Assembly (NCBI GenBank): GCA_021828575.1
Contig: JAJZEL010000010.1
Coordinates: 1 to 22,301, forward strand
Reading direction: 5' to 3'
DNA from: Pseudomonadota bacterium
GTDB taxonomy: Bacteria > Pseudomonadota > Gammaproteobacteria > Burkholderiales > Ferrovaceae
Length of the DNA: 22,301 nt
In this document: piece by piece, positions 14,915 through 22,301 of the stretch
How the letters are laid out: each line of letters begins with the position of its first letter
Position numbering within the stretch: the first letter of the stretch is position 1
Made by a program: the position numbers and the translations under genes
Notes under the pieces: model-generated
Told to the model about the DNA's origin: nothing
Databases searched by the model: none
What the model saw: the letters and a program-made list of their open reading frames with translations, nothing else

Positions 14915-16183
14915 ATGGATCCCCAGACATTAAACAACCATCTGCAGGCCATCGGTTTAGAAGCCCGTTCCGCATCAAGGTACGCCGCCAAAGCCAGCAC
15001 AGCTGAGAAAAACAGTGCGCTGCATATTGCTGCTACCGCGCTCAGACGGGAAAAAACCGCCCTTCTGGCAGCCAATGCCCTGGATGTGTCCAGTGCCCGG
15101 TCTGCCGGACAAGATGATGCGTTCCTTGATCGGTTGACACTCACGGACGCCTCCATTGAAAGCATGGCTCAGGGACTCGAACAGATCGCCGAACTTCCTG
15201 ATCCGATAGGTGAAATGACTGACCTTGTTCGGCGCCCCTCAGGCATTGAGGTGGGACGCATGCGGGTACCTCTGGGCGTCGTGGCCATTATTTACGAATC
15301 CCGACCCAACGTCACGGCTGATGCAGCAGGGCTGTGCCTTAAATCAGGCAATGCCTGCATCCTGCGAGGGGGCTCGGAATCCGTGCGCTCCAATCAATTT
15401 ATTGCACGAGCCCTGCATGAAGGCTTGTCGGGTGCCGGATTGCCTGCTTCTGTCATTCAAGTATTGAATGTCACAGACAGGACGGCCGTGGGGCTTCTGG
15501 TGTCCATGTCCGAATTTGTGGATGTCGTGGTGCCCAGAGGGGGGAAAAGCCTCATTGAACGCATTTCACGGGAAGCACGTGTCCCCGTACTCAAACATCT
15601 TCACGGGGTTTGTCACACCTTCATCGATGCCAGTGCCGACCTGGACATGGCCATCAAGGTTTCAGTCAACGCCAAAACACAACGGTATGGCACCTGCAAT
15701 ACCATGGAAACCTTGCTGGTGCATGAGTCCATTGCCTCACGCGCCCTCCCTCTCTTGTGTTCCATATATCATGACAAAGGTGTGGAACTGAGGGGAGATG
15801 AAGCCGCACGTGCACTCGTTCCGTTCATGAACCCGGCTACCGAAGAAGACTGGCACACAGAATATCTGGCTCCCATCCTGTCCGTGCGCATCGTTTCTTC
15901 CTTGGATGAAGCCATGGACCACATCGCCCGGTATGGCTCGGCCCATACGGATGCCATCGTCACCAATGACTGGGCCAATGCCAATCGCTTCCTCCGGGAA
16001 GTGGATTCCAGTTCCGTCATGGTCAACGCGTCCACGCGCTTTGCAGATGGCTTCGAGTATGGACTGGGAGCCGAGATCGGCATCTCGACCGACAAACTCC
16101 ATGCCAGAGGCCCGGTCGGTCTGGAGGGCCTGACCTGCCAAAAATTCATCGTGCTGGGCAACGGACAGATCCGGGGCGGATGA
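14915..16183 (+). CDS. proA: Gamma-glutamyl phosphate reductase
   Basis: A 422-residue enzyme that reduces gamma-glutamyl phosphate with NADPH to glutamate semialdehyde, the second step of proline synthesis. Family hallmarks include VPLGVVAIIYESRPNVT (118-134), ILRGGSESVRSN (149-160), VPRGGKSLI (207-214) and the catalytic cysteine C261 in QRYGTCNTMET; the end has FEYGLGAEIGISTDKLHARGP. ATG 14915 gives the usual N-terminus; an open frame extends back to 14765 inside holA but is not family sequence. The last four bases overlap nadD. proC, the third step, is encoded on the other strand about 4 kb downstream, while proB is not in the window. Confidence 0.97.
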   Translation: MDPQTLNNHLQAIGLEARSASRYAAKASTAEKNSALHIAATALRREKTALLAANALDVSSARSAGQDDAFLDRLTLTDASIESMAQGLEQIAELPDPIGEMTDLVRRPSGIEVGRMRVPLGVVAIIYESRPNVTADAAGLCLKSGNACILRGGSESVRSNQFIARALHEGLSGAGLPASVIQVLNVTDRTAVGLLVSMSEFVDVVVPRGGKSLIERISREARVPVLKHLHGVCHTFIDASADLDMAIKVSVNAKTQRYGTCNTMETLLVHESIASRALPLLCSIYHDKGVELRGDEAARALVPFMNPATEEDWHTEYLAPILSVRIVSSLDEAMDHIARYGSAHTDAIVTNDWANANRFLREVDSSSVMVNASTRFADGFEYGLGAEIGISTDKLHARGPVGLEGLTCQKFIVLGNGQIRGG

Positions 16184-16830
16184 TTTCGTTGGCCGTCACG
16201 GGAATTCTTGGAGGCACCTTTGACCCAGTTCATCTTGGTCATCTGGCCCTTGCCCTTGAAGCCAAAGAACGCCTGAATCTTGATCGCGTGATTTTTTTGC
16301 CGGCCGGCACCCCTTGGCAAAGATCGCCAGAAGCCAGTCCTTCTGATCGACTGGCCATGGTTCGTCTGGCTGCCGGGGAAACGCCAGGTTTGGATGTGGA
16401 TGACCGGGAAATTCGCCGGAACCGTCCCACTTTCACCGTAGAAACCCTTCAGGAACTGCGTAACGAACTGGGCAAACATCATTCCATCTGGTTGATCCTC
16501 GGCATGGACGCCTTCCTGAACCTGACCACATGGCACCGCTGGAAGGACCTCTTTGACCACACTAATCTGGCAGTCGCCTGTCGACCGGGACACATCCTGG
16601 ATTCCCGCTCGCTGGACCCCTTCCTGAAAACCCGGCTGACCTCCCTGTCCGAAATCATGGTGTGCCATCCACCCGCTGGCTCTGTGGTCCTGATGGACAT
16701 TCCGCCCATGGACATTTCAGCCAGCAGGATCCGTTCAGTGCTGCATGCCGAAACAACAGAAGCAGCCCAGCTGATTCCCAGACCCGTGCTCGAATACATC
16801 CACGCTCACAGACTTTATCTTCAGGAATAG
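16180..16830 (+). CDS. nadD: Nicotinate-nucleotide adenylyltransferase
   Basis: A 216-residue enzyme that joins nicotinate mononucleotide and ATP to form deamido-NAD, a step of NAD synthesis. The nucleotidyltransferase signature GGTFDPVHLGH is at 11-21 and the second motif ISASRIR near 175-181. FLPAGTPWQR and LILGMDAFLNLTTW are NadD-type substrate segments. The start overlaps the proA stop (ATGA), so translation is coupled. Position next to rsfS is the usual one in Proteobacteria. Confidence 0.95.
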   Translation: MISLAVTGILGGTFDPVHLGHLALALEAKERLNLDRVIFLPAGTPWQRSPEASPSDRLAMVRLAAGETPGLDVDDREIRRNRPTFTVETLQELRNELGKHHSIWLILGMDAFLNLTTWHRWKDLFDHTNLAVACRPGHILDSRSLDPFLKTRLTSLSEIMVCHPPAGSVVLMDIPPMDISASRIRSVLHAETTEAAQLIPRPVLEYIHAHRLYLQE

Positions 16831-16831
16831 C

Positions 16832-17185
16832 ATGGATTCACAAAATGTCAGAACTGCTGTAGTGGGCGCTTTGGAAGAAATCAAGGCGAAAAACGTGGAA
16901 GTGCTGGATGTGCGTCACTTCACTTCCCTTTTTGATTACCTGGTCATTGCCAGCGCCGATTCCACGCGACAAACACGTGCACTGGCCCGTAATGTGGAAG
17001 ACAGGTTGCGTGAACGGGGTGTTGACTCGCAGGGTGTAGAAGGGTTACGCAGTGGAGAGTGGATTCTCGTAGATCTGGGTTCAGTCGTTGTACACATCAT
17101 GCAACCGGCTGTCCGTGATTTTTACAATCTGTCCGAACTTTGGGGGGAAGCGGTTCGTCAGTCACCCAGACACTCGGCTTCGTGA
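16832..17185 (+). CDS. rsfS: Ribosome silencing factor
   Basis: A 117-residue member of the RsfS/Iojap family, which binds ribosomal protein uL14 and blocks subunit joining in starved cells. Visible signatures are FDYLVIASADSTRQTRALA and EWILVDLGSVVVHIMQP, then RDFYNLSELWG near the end. ATG 16832 lies one base after the nadD stop. Confidence 0.96.
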   Translation: MDSQNVRTAVVGALEEIKAKNVEVLDVRHFTSLFDYLVIASADSTRQTRALARNVEDRLRERGVDSQGVEGLRSGEWILVDLGSVVVHIMQPAVRDFYNLSELWGEAVRQSPRHSAS

Positions 17186-17195
17186 GGCACCACCC

Positions 17196-17666
17196 TTGAA
17201 AACACGCATCATTGCCATGGGTCACCGGATGCCTTCCTGGGTGCGTGATGCCTCGGATGAATATCTGAAGCGCATGCCTCGGGACATGCCTGTGCAACTG
17301 GTGGAGCTTAAACCTGAACCGCGTCTTTCCGGAAGGCCCGTAGAACAGCTCCTTGAAATGGAATCCTCGCGCATTCTTTCCCTTCTACCGGAAAAACACG
17401 CTCTCTATGCCCTGGATGAGCATGGTCAGTCATGGACCACGGCAGATCTAACCAAGGCATTGGAACTTTCTGCCAATACGGGCATAGACCCCTGTTTCAT
17501 CATTGGCAGCGCCGATGGACTATCCTCCCGCATCAAACAGAAAGCCCGCGCGCAAGTTTCCCTGTCACGCATGACGCTTCCACACGGACTGGCCCGCATG
17601 ATTCTTGCTGAACAGCTTTATCGCGCTGCCATGATCCTTAAAAACCACCCCTATCATCGTGAGTGA
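17196..17666 (+). CDS. rlmH: 23S rRNA pseudouridine-1915 N3-methyltransferase
   Basis: A 156-residue SPOUT methyltransferase that acts on the 70S ribosome. The start is TTG at 17196: GAGG stands eight bases upstream and the product then begins like the family (KTRIIAMGHRMPSWV) with the standard length. Farther on are YALDEHGQSW, the SAM-binding IIGSADGL loop and the C-terminal LARMILAEQLYRA...HPYHR. The loop has Ser where most members have a second Gly. The frame extends back to 17088 inside rsfS, which is rejected. It overlaps maf by eight bases. Confidence 0.95.
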   Translation: MKTRIIAMGHRMPSWVRDASDEYLKRMPRDMPVQLVELKPEPRLSGRPVEQLLEMESSRILSLLPEKHALYALDEHGQSWTTADLTKALELSANTGIDPCFIIGSADGLSSRIKQKARAQVSLSRMTLPHGLARMILAEQLYRAAMILKNHPYHRE

Positions 17667-18264
17667 CATCGTGATTTATCTTGCCTCCTCCAGCCCAAGG
17701 CGAAGCACACTGCTTCACCAGATGGGTGTTTCCCACAAAATACTGATGCCGGCAGATGGTTCCGAGTCTGTAGATGAATCCCCTGCCCCCAATGAAATGC
17801 CCAATCCATATGTGACCCGACTGGCTGACAGCAAGCTCAAGGCTGGTTGGAACCGGTTGCAGCATACAGGTCTTCCTGTCCTGCCCATCCTGGCCGCAGA
17901 CACTGCCATTGCCATGGATAATGTCATACTTGGCAAACCCGTGAACGATGAGGACGCCACACGCATGCTTTCCCTGCTTTCTGGCCGTTCGCACCAGGTA
18001 TTGACCGCCATTGCCATGACAGATGGGCAATCATGGCACCGACGCCTGTCGATGACTGAAGTATGGATGAGGCCTTTGTCTTCCCATGATATCGATCGAT
18101 ATCTGGCCACAAGGGAACACGAAGGAAAAGCGGGCAGTTATGCCATTCAGGGCATGGCAGCCCGTTTTATCCGACGAATATCCGGAAGCCCGTCTGGCGT
18201 CATGGGTCTTCCCATTTACGAAACAGATGAACTGTTGATGTTATTTGCGTCAGGTGATGCATGA
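17659..18264 (+). CDS. maf: Maf/YhdE-type nucleoside triphosphate pyrophosphatase
   Basis: A 201-residue Maf protein that hydrolyses dTTP/UTP or modified nucleotides to monophosphates. Motifs: LASSSPRR at the N-terminus, the catalytic aspartate in AADTAIAMDNVILGKP, LSGRSHQVLTAIA and GKAGSYAIQGMAARFI. The last segment favours the YhdE group (dTTP/UTP) over YceF. The start is GTG, overlapping rlmH by eight bases, and the stop overlaps rng (ATGA), so the three genes are translated as a chain. Confidence 0.93.
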   Translation: MSDIVIYLASSSPRRSTLLHQMGVSHKILMPADGSESVDESPAPNEMPNPYVTRLADSKLKAGWNRLQHTGLPVLPILAADTAIAMDNVILGKPVNDEDATRMLSLLSGRSHQVLTAIAMTDGQSWHRRLSMTEVWMRPLSSHDIDRYLATREHEGKAGSYAIQGMAARFIRRISGSPSGVMGLPIYETDELLMLFASGDA

Positions 18265-19715
18265 ACAACCAAATACTGATCAATATCACGCCACAGGAAA
18301 CCCGTGTAGCCATCATGGAATTGGGTGTACCACAGGAAATTCATGTGGAACGCACTTCAGCCAGGGGTCTGGTGGGAAATATCTATGCAGGTCGTGTGGC
18401 CAGAGTATTGCCTGGCATGCAATCCGCTTTTGTGGACCTGGGTCTGGAGCGAGCTGCATTTCTTCACGTGGCGGACATTTGGACCCCCAGGGATTCGGAA
18501 CAGGCATCATTGCCCATCGAAAGGATTTTGTCAGAAGGGCAACCTCTGATGGTGCAAGTCATCAAGGATCCCATTGGAACAAAAGGTGCGCGACTTTCCA
18601 CCCAGATCAGCATCGCCGGCCGATATCTGGTGTACCTTCCACAAGAAAGCCATATTGGCATATCACAACGCATAGAAAACGAAGAAGAGCGATCACTGTT
18701 GCGTGAGCGCTTCCAGAAAATCATTCCCCCCGATGTGGCTGGCGGCTTTATTGTCCGGACAGTGGCAGAAACCACATCCGACCAGGAATTACTGAAAGAC
18801 CTGCACTACCTGACGCAATTATGGACCGACATTCTGGCCACGAAAAACAGTCTTCCCTGTCCTGGCCCCATGTACCAGGATCTCAATCTGGCCCAACGCG
18901 TCATCCGTGACTTTGTAACGGAGGAAACGGAGCAAGTGCTGGTGGATTCCAGGGAAAACTTTCACAAGCTTCACGAATTTGCCAACCATTATTGCCCGCA
19001 GGCCCTGCCTGTTCTGGAACATTATGGTGGGGCTCGACCCCTCTTTGACCTGTTTGGTGTCGAGGATGAAATCGAAAAAGCCCTGGCTCGTCGGGTCAAC
19101 CTGAAATCCGGAGGTTACCTGATCATTGACCAGACCGAAGCTCTCACCACCATTGACGTCAACACAGGGGGATTTGTCGGCGAACGAAATTTTGACGACA
19201 CGGTATTCAAAACCAACCTGGAAGCCGCCCAGGCCATCGCAAGGCACATGCGCCTGAGAAATCTGGGCGGCATCATCATTGCCGACTTCATTGACATGGA
19301 CAATGACGATCATAAGGAAGCGGTTCTGACAGAACTCAAAAAAGCCCTTGCCAGGGATCGCACCCGAATCAGTGTCAATGGATTCACATCACTTGGTCTT
19401 GTGGAACTGACGCGCAAGCGCACTCGAGAAAGCCTGGCGCGCGTCCTCTGTGAACCTTGCCCATGCTGTCATGGCAGTGCCATGCTCAAGACGCCCCAAA
19501 CCGTCTGCTATGAAATCCTTCGGGAAATCGTGCGCGCTGCCCGACAGTTTGATGCCCGGGAATACAGGGTCATTGCTCACCCACGCGTCATCGACCTGTT
19601 GCTGGATGAAGAATCCCAGGCTCTGGCCGATGTGGGCTATTTCATCAGAAAACCCATCAGCCTTCAGGCGGATGCCAATTCCAACCAGGAACAGTTTGAC
19701 GTGGTGTTCATGTGA
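18261..19715 (+). CDS. rng: Ribonuclease G
   Basis: A 484-residue endoribonuclease of the RNase E/G family that matures the 16S rRNA 5' end and takes part in mRNA decay. An S1 domain (about residues 38-125) begins NIYAGRVARVLPGMQSAFVD. The catalytic aspartates are D299 (TTIDVNTGGF) and D342 (IIADFIDM). The zinc-link cysteines C400 and C403 lie in PCPCCHG. There is no long C-terminal scaffold, which separates RNase G from RNase E. The stop at 19713-19715 directly abuts the stop of the convergent yggT gene. Confidence 0.97.
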   Translation: MNNQILINITPQETRVAIMELGVPQEIHVERTSARGLVGNIYAGRVARVLPGMQSAFVDLGLERAAFLHVADIWTPRDSEQASLPIERILSEGQPLMVQVIKDPIGTKGARLSTQISIAGRYLVYLPQESHIGISQRIENEEERSLLRERFQKIIPPDVAGGFIVRTVAETTSDQELLKDLHYLTQLWTDILATKNSLPCPGPMYQDLNLAQRVIRDFVTEETEQVLVDSRENFHKLHEFANHYCPQALPVLEHYGGARPLFDLFGVEDEIEKALARRVNLKSGGYLIIDQTEALTTIDVNTGGFVGERNFDDTVFKTNLEAAQAIARHMRLRNLGGIIIADFIDMDNDDHKEAVLTELKKALARDRTRISVNGFTSLGLVELTRKRTRESLARVLCEPCPCCHGSAMLKTPQTVCYEILREIVRAARQFDAREYRVIAHPRVIDLLLDEESQALADVGYFIRKPISLQADANSNQEQFDVVFM

Positions 19716-20285
19716 TCACATGAGCCTCTGGGCCAACATTTCCAGACCACCCACCAGAATGGTCAGCGTCAGCTGAAAAATGACCATGAGAACCAGTGGC
19801 GTCAAATCTACTGTTCCCAGCAATGGAATGAACTGTCTCAAGGGAACAAGAAAAGGTCTGGTCAGAGCGTCAACTGCAGCCATGGCAGGACTGTAAGGAT
19901 TGATCCAGCTCAGTACGGCCAGTAAAAAAACAGCTCCCATCAGCAAATACAGCGCATGACGCATCATGGCTATCACGCTGGATACCAGTATCCATGGCAA
20001 AAACTGGAGCATATCCACGATCGGAACCCCCTGTACCAACATCATGGACAGGACAAGAAATACGACTTCCAGAAACCATGCCCATAGCAGGGGGGAGTAA
20101 TCCATGGTGCGGGAACGGAGATAACGGCGCATGTGCTTCAGGGCAAACTCGGTCAAGGACACGGCAAATTCGCTGACCGGATTTCTCCAGGGAGCACCTG
20201 TGACCTGAAGGAGAAAGCGCAGTAAAGCCGCAAACGAGAGCAAGCCGAACACGGCTTCCAGGAGGGTATCCAGCAGACCGTTCAT
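19716..20285 (-). CDS. yggT: YggT family membrane protein
   Basis: A 189-residue protein with two YggT units, each with a pair of membrane helices joined by a basic loop (FAALLRFLLQVTGAPWRNPVS...; AVLSWINPYSPAMAAVDALTRPFLVPLRQFIP). The family is linked to osmotic or envelope functions in bacteria and to thylakoid organisation in chloroplasts; the biochemical role is unclear. The start ATG 20285 overlaps the proC stop (ATGA). The order yggS–proC–yggT is widespread. Confidence 0.93.
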   Translation of the reverse strand: MNGLLDTLLEAVFGLLSFAALLRFLLQVTGAPWRNPVSEFAVSLTEFALKHMRRYLRSRTMDYSPLLWAWFLEVVFLVLSMMLVQGVPIVDMLQFLPWILVSSVIAMMRHALYLLMGAVFLLAVLSWINPYSPAMAAVDALTRPFLVPLRQFIPLLGTVDLTPLVLMVIFQLTLTILVGGLEMLAQRLM

Positions 20286-21103
20286 GCGCCCCCCGAGTCT
20301 GTCATGGCCCCCAGTTCGCGGGAACGACACGCCGCCGCACTAATGGCTTCATTCAGCATTTCCGGCCAACGTCCATCCATCAGGACCCGGACAGCCGCTT
20401 CCGTGGTTCCGCCAGGGGATGTCACTCGTCTCCTCAGAGCCTCCGGCGATTCGGAACGCAATCCTGCCAGCAAGGCAGCTCCTTTTACCGTATCCAGTAC
20501 CAGTGCTTCTGCTGCCCCCGCATCCAGTCCAAGATCCCTGGCAGCCTTACACATGGCTTCCATCAACAGGAAAACATAAGCCGGCCCACTTCCTGACACT
20601 GCCGTGACCACATCCAGTTCCCACTCCTGTTCCACCCACACGGACGAACCCACAGCCCTCATCAGGGACTGCGCATTCAGGCGGTCTTCCTGGGAAACTG
20701 CCGGCATGGCATATAGCCCTGACGCTCCCTGCTGAATGAGGGCCGGGGTGTTGGGCATGGCTCTGACGATATTGCTGTGACCGCCCAACCAGCATGAGAG
20801 CCGATCAGTGGGAATACCGGCCGCAACGCTGATGACTCGCATTTCGGCAGGCAGCGCAGGAAATGTGGAAACCAACTGCTCCATCTGTTGCGGCTTGACC
20901 GCCAGCACCATGGTACTGGCATCGGAATCAAGGGCGCCCACAAATGATGGATATACGGCAATGCCCCATCGTGACTGAAGCTCGCTGCGAACACCCGCAT
21001 CAATGTCCACTATCCGCATTTCGCTTGCAGGCTGTCCATGCGCAAGCAATCCACCCACCAGGGCCTGAGCCAGGTTGCCCCCCCCAAAAAATACGATGCT
21101 CAC
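20282..21103 (-). CDS. proC: Pyrroline-5-carboxylate reductase
   Basis: A 273-residue enzyme for the last step of proline synthesis, reducing pyrroline-5-carboxylate with NAD(P)H. The Rossmann motif GGGNLAQAL is at the N-terminus, followed by LAVKPQQM, RAMPNTPALIQQG and, in the C-terminal helical domain, VSGSGPAYVFLLMEAM and VTSPGGTTEAAV. It starts with GTG overlapping the yggS stop (GTGA) and overlaps yggT at its end. Confidence 0.96.
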   Translation of the reverse strand: MSIVFFGGGNLAQALVGGLLAHGQPASEMRIVDIDAGVRSELQSRWGIAVYPSFVGALDSDASTMVLAVKPQQMEQLVSTFPALPAEMRVISVAAGIPTDRLSCWLGGHSNIVRAMPNTPALIQQGASGLYAMPAVSQEDRLNAQSLMRAVGSSVWVEQEWELDVVTAVSGSGPAYVFLLMEAMCKAARDLGLDAGAAEALVLDTVKGAALLAGLRSESPEALRRRVTSPGGTTEAAVRVLMDGRWPEMLNEAISAAACRSRELGAMTDSGGA

Positions 21104-21807
21104 TTTTTGTCGCGCTCCCCAAAAATAGCTGTGCCAATGCGGACTATTGTAGAACCTTCCGACACGGCAACGGAAAAATCGGATGACATGCCCATGGAAA
21201 GGGTATCCATTCCATATCCCTTCAGGTTCAGAGCATCCCTGAGTTGCCTGAGTTCTGAAAAACGTCCGTGCAACATGTCCGGATCATCCGTCCGTTCCGG
21301 CAAGGTCATCAACCCGCGCAAACGCAATCCGGGCAGAACTGATACCTGTGCTGCCAGTTGCTCCAGAGCCTGAGGCGGCACACCCGATTTGGACGCTTCT
21401 CCACTCAAATTGACTTGCAGGCAGGTCTGGACAGGAGACAACCCGGAATCAAGCCGCGCGGCTGACAGGCGATTGGCGATGCTTGCTCTGTCCACCCCGT
21501 GAACCCAATCAAAATGACGGGCAATGACACCCGTTTTGTTGCTCTGCAACGGTCCGATGTAATGCCATTCCAGCGGAAACCCGGACAGTTGTTCCTGCTT
21601 CAACAGGGCCTCCTGCACATAACTTTCCCCAAAAGCTTTTTGGCCGCAAGCAACGGCCTGCCTCATGGCGTCCACGGACTGTCCCTTGCTGACAGCCAGC
21701 ACCTGAACCTCCTGCCCTCGAGACCGGCGTTTTACCTCGCCAATAATGCGCTCCAGACGCTCACACAGGGAGGCCCCTGAATCGAAAACCATAGCCCTCA
21801 TCCACAT
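21100..21807 (-). CDS. yggS: YggS/PLPBP pyridoxal-phosphate homeostasis protein
   Basis: A 235-residue single-domain alanine-racemase-fold protein. The PLP-binding lysine is K41 in LAVSKGQS. Further family marks are GESYVQEA, WHYIGPLQSNKT and the phosphate-binding LSMGMSSDF and RIGTAIFGER. These proteins buffer cellular PLP rather than catalyse a known reaction. The lysine motif is usually VSKTxP and here is VSKGQS. Three nearby in-frame ATGs (21807, 21801, 21792) make the exact start uncertain. First gene of the yggS–proC–yggT operon. Confidence 0.94.
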   Translation of the reverse strand: MWMRAMVFDSGASLCERLERIIGEVKRRSRGQEVQVLAVSKGQSVDAMRQAVACGQKAFGESYVQEALLKQEQLSGFPLEWHYIGPLQSNKTGVIARHFDWVHGVDRASIANRLSAARLDSGLSPVQTCLQVNLSGEASKSGVPPQALEQLAAQVSVLPGLRLRGLMTLPERTDDPDMLHGRFSELRQLRDALNLKGYGMDTLSMGMSSDFSVAVSEGSTIVRIGTAIFGERDKK

Positions 21808-21855
21808 GAGTCCGATGCAAATGGTTTATCATACTGGAATATACCTGTTACCCCT
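21808..21855. promoter_or_regulatory. Divergent promoter region yggS / DUF971
   Basis: Forty-eight A/T-richer bases lie between divergent starts. The minus strand has TATGAT (21834-21829) and the plus strand has TATCAT and AATATA as possible -10 elements, but no clear -35 is visible on either strand. Confidence 0.35.
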
Positions 21856-22251
21856 GTGAATTCGGACACGCTCATGACTGGCCTCACCCCTGACACACCC
21901 TGGCCCACTGAAATCACCCTTCATCAGTCCTCTCGACGACTGGATGTGATGTTCAGCAACGGGAATGGTTACCAGTTTCCCATCGAATACCTGAGGGTGT
22001 ACTCCCCCTCGGCCGAAGTTCGCGGCCACGGCCCCGGACAGGAAGTCCTGCAGACTGGAAAACGCGAAGTCACCATAAAAGAGATTGCTCCCGTCGGACA
22101 TTACGCCATCCAGATCAGTTTTTCGGACGGACATGAAACCGGCATCTACTCCTGGGACTATCTGCTTGATCTGGGACTTCATCAGGATGAATACTGGGCC
22201 AATTACCTGAATCGCCTGGAAGCGGCTGGGGCCAGCCGTGACCCTCACTGA
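21856..22251 (+). CDS. DUF971 (GBBH-like N-terminal domain) protein
   Basis: A 131-residue protein matching the DUF971 family: PTEITLHQSSRRLDVMF, EYLRVYSPSAEVRGHGPG and the hallmark DGHETGIYSWDYL. The domain also forms the N-terminal part of gamma-butyrobetaine hydroxylases. Free-standing copies are common in Proteobacteria and may relate to iron-sulfur or metal handling, but the function is not settled. The start is GTG 21856 or ATG 21874; neither has a strong ribosome-binding site. It precedes ubiE by 14 bases, an arrangement frequent in betaproteobacteria. Confidence 0.9.
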   Translation: MNSDTLMTGLTPDTPWPTEITLHQSSRRLDVMFSNGNGYQFPIEYLRVYSPSAEVRGHGPGQEVLQTGKREVTIKEIAPVGHYAIQISFSDGHETGIYSWDYLLDLGLHQDEYWANYLNRLEAAGASRDPH

Positions 22252-22265
22252 TCAGGACTCGCATT

Positions 22266-22301
22266 GTGAGCACCACCCATTTCGGATTCACAGAAGTCGA
22301 A
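22266..22301 (+). CDS. ubiE: Ubiquinone/menaquinone C-methyltransferase UbiE, first 12 codons
   Basis: A GTG start with AGGA eight bases upstream opens a frame reading MSTTHFGFTEVE, which matches the typical UbiE N-terminus (THFGF then a V-x-E segment). The rest is beyond the right edge. The DUF971 gene directly upstream is the usual neighbour. Confidence 0.75.
   Translation, partial: MSTTHFGFTEVE

Noticed and set aside
1..22301. Search for tRNA genes, rRNA, CRISPR arrays, insertion sequences, integrases or prophage genes
   Set aside because: None was recognised. No regular repeat array or transposase-like frame is visible, so I see no sign of recent mobile-element insertion.

Overview
The window looks like a chromosomal segment of a betaproteobacterium with an unusually dense set of respiratory electron-transfer genes. 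The right half has the housekeeping order leuS–lptE–holA–proA–nadD–rsfS–rlmH–maf–rng, then yggT/proC/yggS on the other strand and DUF971–ubiE, an order familiar from Nitrosomonadales-like betaproteobacteria. The left half encodes an alternative-complex-III-like pair (pentaheme cytochrome plus a CISM-family iron-sulfur protein), a HiPIP, two diheme cytochromes c4 and a small haem-protein operon. That set is typical of chemolithotrophs, and a neutrophilic or acidophilic iron oxidiser (Gallionellaceae- or Ferrovum-like) is my best guess. The lifestyle is an inference: no Cyc2, MtoA or carbon-fixation gene lies in the window.

Layout. 1–2180 (minus): actA then actB, with actB running off the left edge. 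2491–2793 (minus): a HiPIP-like protein with two extra cysteines, followed by two tandem terminator-like hairpins that separate it from actA. 2794–3216: a long divergent control region. 3217–3951 (plus): a diheme cytochrome c4, then a strong terminator. 4080–6223 (plus): four tightly packed genes: a membrane-anchored monoheme cytochrome c, a four-helix protein resembling only the C-terminal haem-binding third of a cbb3-type oxidase subunit I, a thioredoxin-like lipoprotein, and a two-helix membrane protein. 6262–8564 (minus): a second cytochrome c4, a large unrecognised membrane protein and a 68-residue two-helix protein, translationally coupled or nearly so. 8633–10789 (minus): a UvrD-type helicase, divergent from leuS.

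10890–19715 (plus) is a compact gene run for tRNA charging (leuS), LPS export (lptE), replication (holA), proline (proA) and NAD (nadD) synthesis, ribosome silencing and modification (rsfS, rlmH), nucleotide house-cleaning (maf) and RNA processing (rng), many overlapping by a few bases. 19716–21807 (minus) is yggS–proC–yggT, and rng and yggT meet stop codon to stop codon with no base between. 21856 to the right edge (plus) is a DUF971 gene and the first 12 codons of ubiE.

How they may work together: the ActAB complex, the HiPIP and the c4 cytochromes could shuttle electrons between the quinone pool and periplasmic carriers. The 4080–6223 operon, with a truncated haem-copper-oxidase-like subunit lacking the CuB-bearing helices, is the best candidate in the window for something poorly described.
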